NCBI GenBank assembly: GCA_964057225.1
Contig: OZ059897.1
Location: 10,106,001 to 10,170,000, forward strand
Source of the DNA: Auanema rhodensis
Lineage: Eukaryota; Nematoda; Chromadorea; Rhabditida; Rhabditidae
Reading direction: 5' to 3'
Length of the DNA: 64,000 nt
Shown: positions 60,472 to 64,000 of the stretch, piece by piece
How the letters are laid out: each line of letters starts with the position of its first letter
How positions within the stretch are numbered: the first letter of the stretch is position 1
Made by a program: the position numbers and the translations under genes
The notes under the pieces: generated by a model
Databases searched by the model: none
Told to the model about the DNA's origin: nothing
What the model saw: only the letters and a program-made list of their open reading frames with translations

Positions 60472-60800
60472 TGTGCTGCTGCTATGAAAGAATCTCTTTC
60501 AATTCAGGGAGTTAATATTTTTTTTAATTACTTAGATCTTTTCAGATCTCTAGTATTAAGCTTCTCCATAAGTTTTATCCTTGCTGGAATGAGGGGTTGC
60601 CTTACATATTAGTATCTAGGTTGGTAAATCATGAAACGGGTGATGACAATGAGCACATTAATAAGTTAAAGGATGTAATAGGAAAAGGGAATCGAGGGAT
60701 AATTGAGGTATCTTTATTTTTTCTAACTTTATTATTTTTGGTTTGATTATATTCACAGGGGCCTAAAAGAGAAACCTATGGCGTATATAACGTTATAGGA
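60472..60800 (+). pseudogene. Fragment of an unidentified spliced gene
   Basis: Three exon-like pieces (60472-60510, 60546-60707, 60759 to about 60800) join in phase 0 across introns of 35 and 51 nt. The middle piece reads HKFYPCWNEGLPYILVSRLV and then an acidic-polar stretch to KGNRGIIE, which looks coding. It begins exactly at the Tc1 border and ends in a stop soon after VYNVIG. Neither start nor family identified. Probably part of a host gene or another element carried into the array; repeated at 62680-63008. Confidence 0.4.
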
Positions 60801-60995
60801 AAAAAAGAGACATAGGGAGATTTTATATTACAGATGTGTTACATAGAGCCTTGTTTGCACAGTAAGTTTTTTTTTTCGCACAAGCAATACTTTCGATATA
60901 GCTCGCAAGATGGCAATCACAACATCCACTTGAAGACATTGGAAGGTACGGAAATCATGATGAGAGCATCCTGGAATATTGCGAACATAGCTGCG

Positions 60996-61334
60996 AGTAG
61001 AGAGCCGTGCAAAATTTACTAACCACGCCCCCAAACAGCTGTCAAAAACATACTTTTGGGGGCGTCAGCTGCTAAAAACATACTTTTGGGGCGCGTCAGC
61101 TGTCAAAAACATATTTTTGAGCGTCAGCTGTTAAAATCATATTTTGGGATCATGGTTCATGGATTCTCCTTTTTTAAATTTAAAAATCATGATTTAAAGC
61201 ATGATTTTTTTTTAAAATCAAATTTAAATATGCTTTTTCAAATGTATGTATATATTTTTAATTATTTTTAAATATATTAAGTAAAAATAAAAATCTTAAT
61301 TTTAAATATTTAAATTATATTTAAATTTTATATA
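60996..61334 (+). repeat. Short element S, copy 4
   Basis: Full head, four CAGCTG units and long AT tail. The tail runs into TTTAAATTTTATATA, where Tc1 copy 2 is inserted. Confidence 0.85.
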
Positions 61335-62677
61335 CAGTCATGTGTAAAAGAAAAAGGGCAAAACTTTCGAATGGTCTACTGAAGTAGTGAGACTACAAAA
61401 AATTAAAAACTATGAAAAATAGAAATGGTGAGCAGACCACAAATCGAAAAATGCAAAAAAAACCAAAAAATTAAGACTTTATTAATATTTTGTCGGATAC
61501 CCGAAATTATCAATCACAGCTTTGAGCCTTCTATTCATCGAATTGACGAGCTTCTTCAAAATACCCGGAGAAGTTTCTCGCCAGAGGATTCTTAGGCATC
61601 TGAACTTCTCGTCCTTGTTCGATGACGGAAATTTTCTTCTTCCCAAATCTCTCCATAGATGTTCGATCGGATTCAGATCGGGCGATTGACTAGGCCAGGG
61701 TAAGAGAGTGACCCTATTCTGCTGAAACCACTGTTTAGTTGTGCTTTGGGTCGTTGTCCTGCTGGAAGATGAATCTATTCCGCGTGCGGAATCGATCCAA
61801 AGCATACGGCAGGAAGACTTCAGAGAGAATATTCTGATAGTCGGAAGCACACATGCGTCCTTCAATCCTAAACAGTGGTCCAACTTCCTCGCTGGTGAAA
61901 CAACCCCACACCATTACGTTTCCACCTCCATGTTTGAAGGAAGGCTTTAAATAACGGTGGTTGTAACGCTCACCAACGGGCCTTCTGACAAAGCCAGGTC
62001 CATCATTGCCAAAAAGGCAGAATTTGCTCTCATCTGTGAAGATGACTCTGCTCCAATCTTCTGGTGTCCAATGAAGATGAGCCCGAGCAAATTCTAGCCT
62101 CGCTTGCCGGTTCTTGGCACTAACAAGCGGTTTGATGGCAGGTCTTCTTGCTCTCAAACCACGCTTCAGGAGACGCCTTCTAATATTGCTAGGGTCAAGA
62201 TTGACCCTATACATCATAGTAAGGTGTTCTGTCAGCTGTTTTGACGTCAATTCTGGATGACGTTGAGCCAAGCGGACCATGGTGTTGTCCTGTGATGGTG
62301 TGGTCTTCGGTGGGCGCCCTGGTTTTGTCTTCTTTATCATTGCTACTCCTTGGCTGTGATCCTTGATGATGGCTTGAACGCAGCTCTTCGAGATAGCCGT
62401 AAAAGCAGCAATTTTTCGGGTTGCAAACCCTTCGTCTTTGAGCCTGAGGACTGTCTCCCTCATCTCGTTGCTGTATCTTCTGCCTTGAACCATCTAAATT
62501 TGCATATTAAAAATGAAGCTGAATCATTTTAATTTCCAAAATAATACATTTCAAAGTTAGTTTTAAAAAATGAATTCAGCTCCATTTTTTAGCAACATTT
62601 CAGATTCCTAAATTGTAGTCTGAGCTCCAGATTCTAATATTTTCTAAATCTTGCCCTTTTTCTTTTACACATGACTG
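61335..62677 (-). mobile_element. Tc1-type transposon, copy 2, defective
   Basis: 1343 bp, same ends and TA flanks as copy 1. Differs from copy 1 by a 6-bp deletion, an 11-bp deletion and a one-base insertion in the noncoding part. Confidence 0.93.
61482..62493 (-). pseudogene. Frameshifted Tc1 transposase, copy 2
   Basis: Nearly identical to the intact copy. The N-terminal frame (62493-61735) reaches the second Asp motif (QQDNDPKH) and breaks at the 11-bp deletion near 61741; the rest, with the catalytic Glu, lies in another frame. A 6-bp deletion further on removes two residues in frame. Non-functional, though its ends could be moved by copy 1. Confidence 0.93.
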
Positions 62678-63542
62678 TATGTGCTGCTGCTATGAAAGAA
62701 TCTCTTTCAATTCAGGGAGTTAATATTTTTTTTAATTACTTAGATCTTTTCAGATCTCTAGTATTAAGCTTCTCCATAAGTTTTATCCTTGCTGGAATGA
62801 GGGGTTGCCTTACATATTAGTATCTAGGTTGGTAAATCATGAAACGGGTGATGACAATGAGCACATTAATAAGTTAAAGGATGTAATAGGAAAAGGGAAT
62901 CGAGGGATAATTGAGGTATCTTTATTTTTTCTAACTTTATTATTTTTGGTTTGATTATATTCACAGGGGCCTAAAAGAGAAACCTATGGCGTATATAACG
63001 TTATAGGAAAAAAAGAGACATAGGGAGATTTTATATTACAGATGTGTTACATAGAGCCTTGTTTGCACAGTAAGTTTTTTTTTTCGCACAAGCAATACTT
63101 TCGATATAGCTCGCAAGATGGCAATCACAACATCCACTTGAAGACATTGGAAGGTACGGAAATCATGATGAGAGCATCCTGGAATATTGCGAACATAGCT
63201 GCGAGTAGAGAGCCGTGCAAAATTTACTAACCACGCCCCCAAACAGCTGTCAAAAACATACTTTTGGGGGCGTCAGCTGCTAAAAACATACTTTTGGGGC
63301 GCGTCAGCTGTCAAAAACATATTTTTGAGCGTCAGCTGTTAAAATCATATTTTGGGATCATGGTTCATGGATTCTCCTTTTTTAAATTTAAAAATCATGA
63401 TTTAAAGCATGATTTTTTTTTAAAATCAAATTTAAATATGCTTTTTCAAATGTATGTATATATTTTTAATTATTTTTAAATATATTAAGTAAAAATAAAA
63501 ATCTTAATTTTAAATATTTAAATTATATTTAAATTTTATATA
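62678..63542 (+). repeat. Spacer X, copy 2, with element S copy 5
   Basis: Repeats 60470-61334 with a period of 2208 bp. Includes the exon-like fragment at 62680-63008 and element S copy 5 at 63204-63542. Confidence 0.9.
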
Positions 63543-64000
63543 CAGTCATGTGTAAAAGAAAAAGGGCAAAACTTTCGAATGGTCTACTGAAGTAGTGAGA
63601 CTACAAAAAATTAAAAACTATGAAAAATAGAAATGGTGAGCAGACCACAAATCGAAAAATGCAAAAAAAACCAAAAAATTAAGACTTTATTAATATTTTG
63701 TCGGATACCCGAAATTATCAATCACAGCTTTGAGCCTTCTATTCATCGAATTGACGAGCTTCTTCAAAATACCCGGAGAAGTTTCTCGCCAGAGGATTCT
63801 TAGGCATCTGAACTTCTCGTCCTTGTTCGATGACGGAAATTTTCTTCTTCCCAAATCTCTCCATAGATGTTCGATCGGATTCAGATCGGGCGATTGACTA
63901 GGCCAGGGTAAGAGAGTGACCCTATTCTGCTGAAACCACTGTTTAGTTGTGCTTTGGGTCGTTGTCCTGCTGGAAGATGAATCTATTCCGCGTGCGGAAT
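63543..64000 (-). mobile_element. Tc1-type transposon, copy 3, cut by window edge
   Basis: Left end and transposase 3' part (from 63690). Carries the same 6-bp and 11-bp deletions as copy 2 (around 63840 and 63950), so it duplicates copy 2 rather than being a new insertion. The array may continue beyond the window. Confidence 0.92.

Larger units (their letters stand above)
60470..61334 (+). repeat. Spacer X, copy 1, of the 2.2-kb tandem array
   Basis: 865 bp between Tc1 copies 1 and 2. It comprises an exon-like part (60472-60800), a transition, and element S copy 4 (60996-61334). Spacer copy 2 (62678-63542) is virtually identical over its whole length, period 2208 bp. Confidence 0.9.

Noticed and set aside
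59257-63690. Three transposases as independent Tc1 insertions
   Set aside because: Flanks are identical and deletions shared; this is one tandem array.

Overview
The window is nuclear DNA of a nematode. It is AT-rich and compact. Nearly every gene is cut by tiny introns (mostly 41-52 nt, a few near 31-35 nt) ending in TTTTAG or TTTCAG. A small secreted protein of the nematode-restricted SXP/RAL-2 type lies at 34905-35857. The species cannot be named from sequence alone. Exon joins were read by hand and checked for splice phase; they are not transcript-supported.

Host region, 1-41731. In order: the edge of an unidentified minus-strand gene; ROMO1; an uncertain head-to-head pair (a 97-residue and a 188-residue protein); the ribosome-biogenesis WD40 protein Notchless (NLE1); a TLC-domain membrane protein of the TLCD1/2 (FLD-1) type. 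Three minus-strand genes follow: a LAPTM4/5-like lysosomal membrane protein with PY motifs, a secreted GM2-activator-like lipid-binding protein, and an orphan probably beta-propeller protein. Next come a type II membrane glycosyltransferase, a 13-kb SLC4A11-type transporter gene with an unusually long Ser/Arg-rich N-terminus, the SXP/RAL-2 protein divergent from a second small secreted helical protein, peroxisomal 2-hydroxyacyl-CoA lyase (HACL1), and an OST-alpha/SLC51A-like solute carrier.

Mobile region, 42190-64000. This is a nested cluster of transposons. Its centre is an apparently complete 15.1-kb Polinton/Maverick (about 44003-59108) with near-identical terminal inverted repeats of about 0.7 kb. 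It carries a chromodomain integrase, packaging ATPase, penton-like and hexon-like capsid proteins, adenovirus-type protease, protein-primed DNA polymerase B (14 exons that join without a break in phase) and several accessory genes. One accessory gene is a small spliced protein with a canonical destruction-box motif followed by a cysteine cluster. On the left lie a truncated Tc1-type transposase and a BEL/Pao protease-region fragment, broken up by copies of a short element rich in CAGCTG/GGGGGCG tandem repeats. On the right is a tandem array with a period of about 2.2 kb, each unit holding a Tc1 transposon plus a spacer with the same short element. The first Tc1 copy has an intact transposase; the second and third share two deletions.

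The Polinton genes look like one virus-like module: integration (integrase), replication (polymerase B), virion assembly (major and minor capsid, basic core-like protein, protease, ATPase), and accessory zinc-binding and membrane proteins. Near-identical ends and intact frames suggest a recent insertion.
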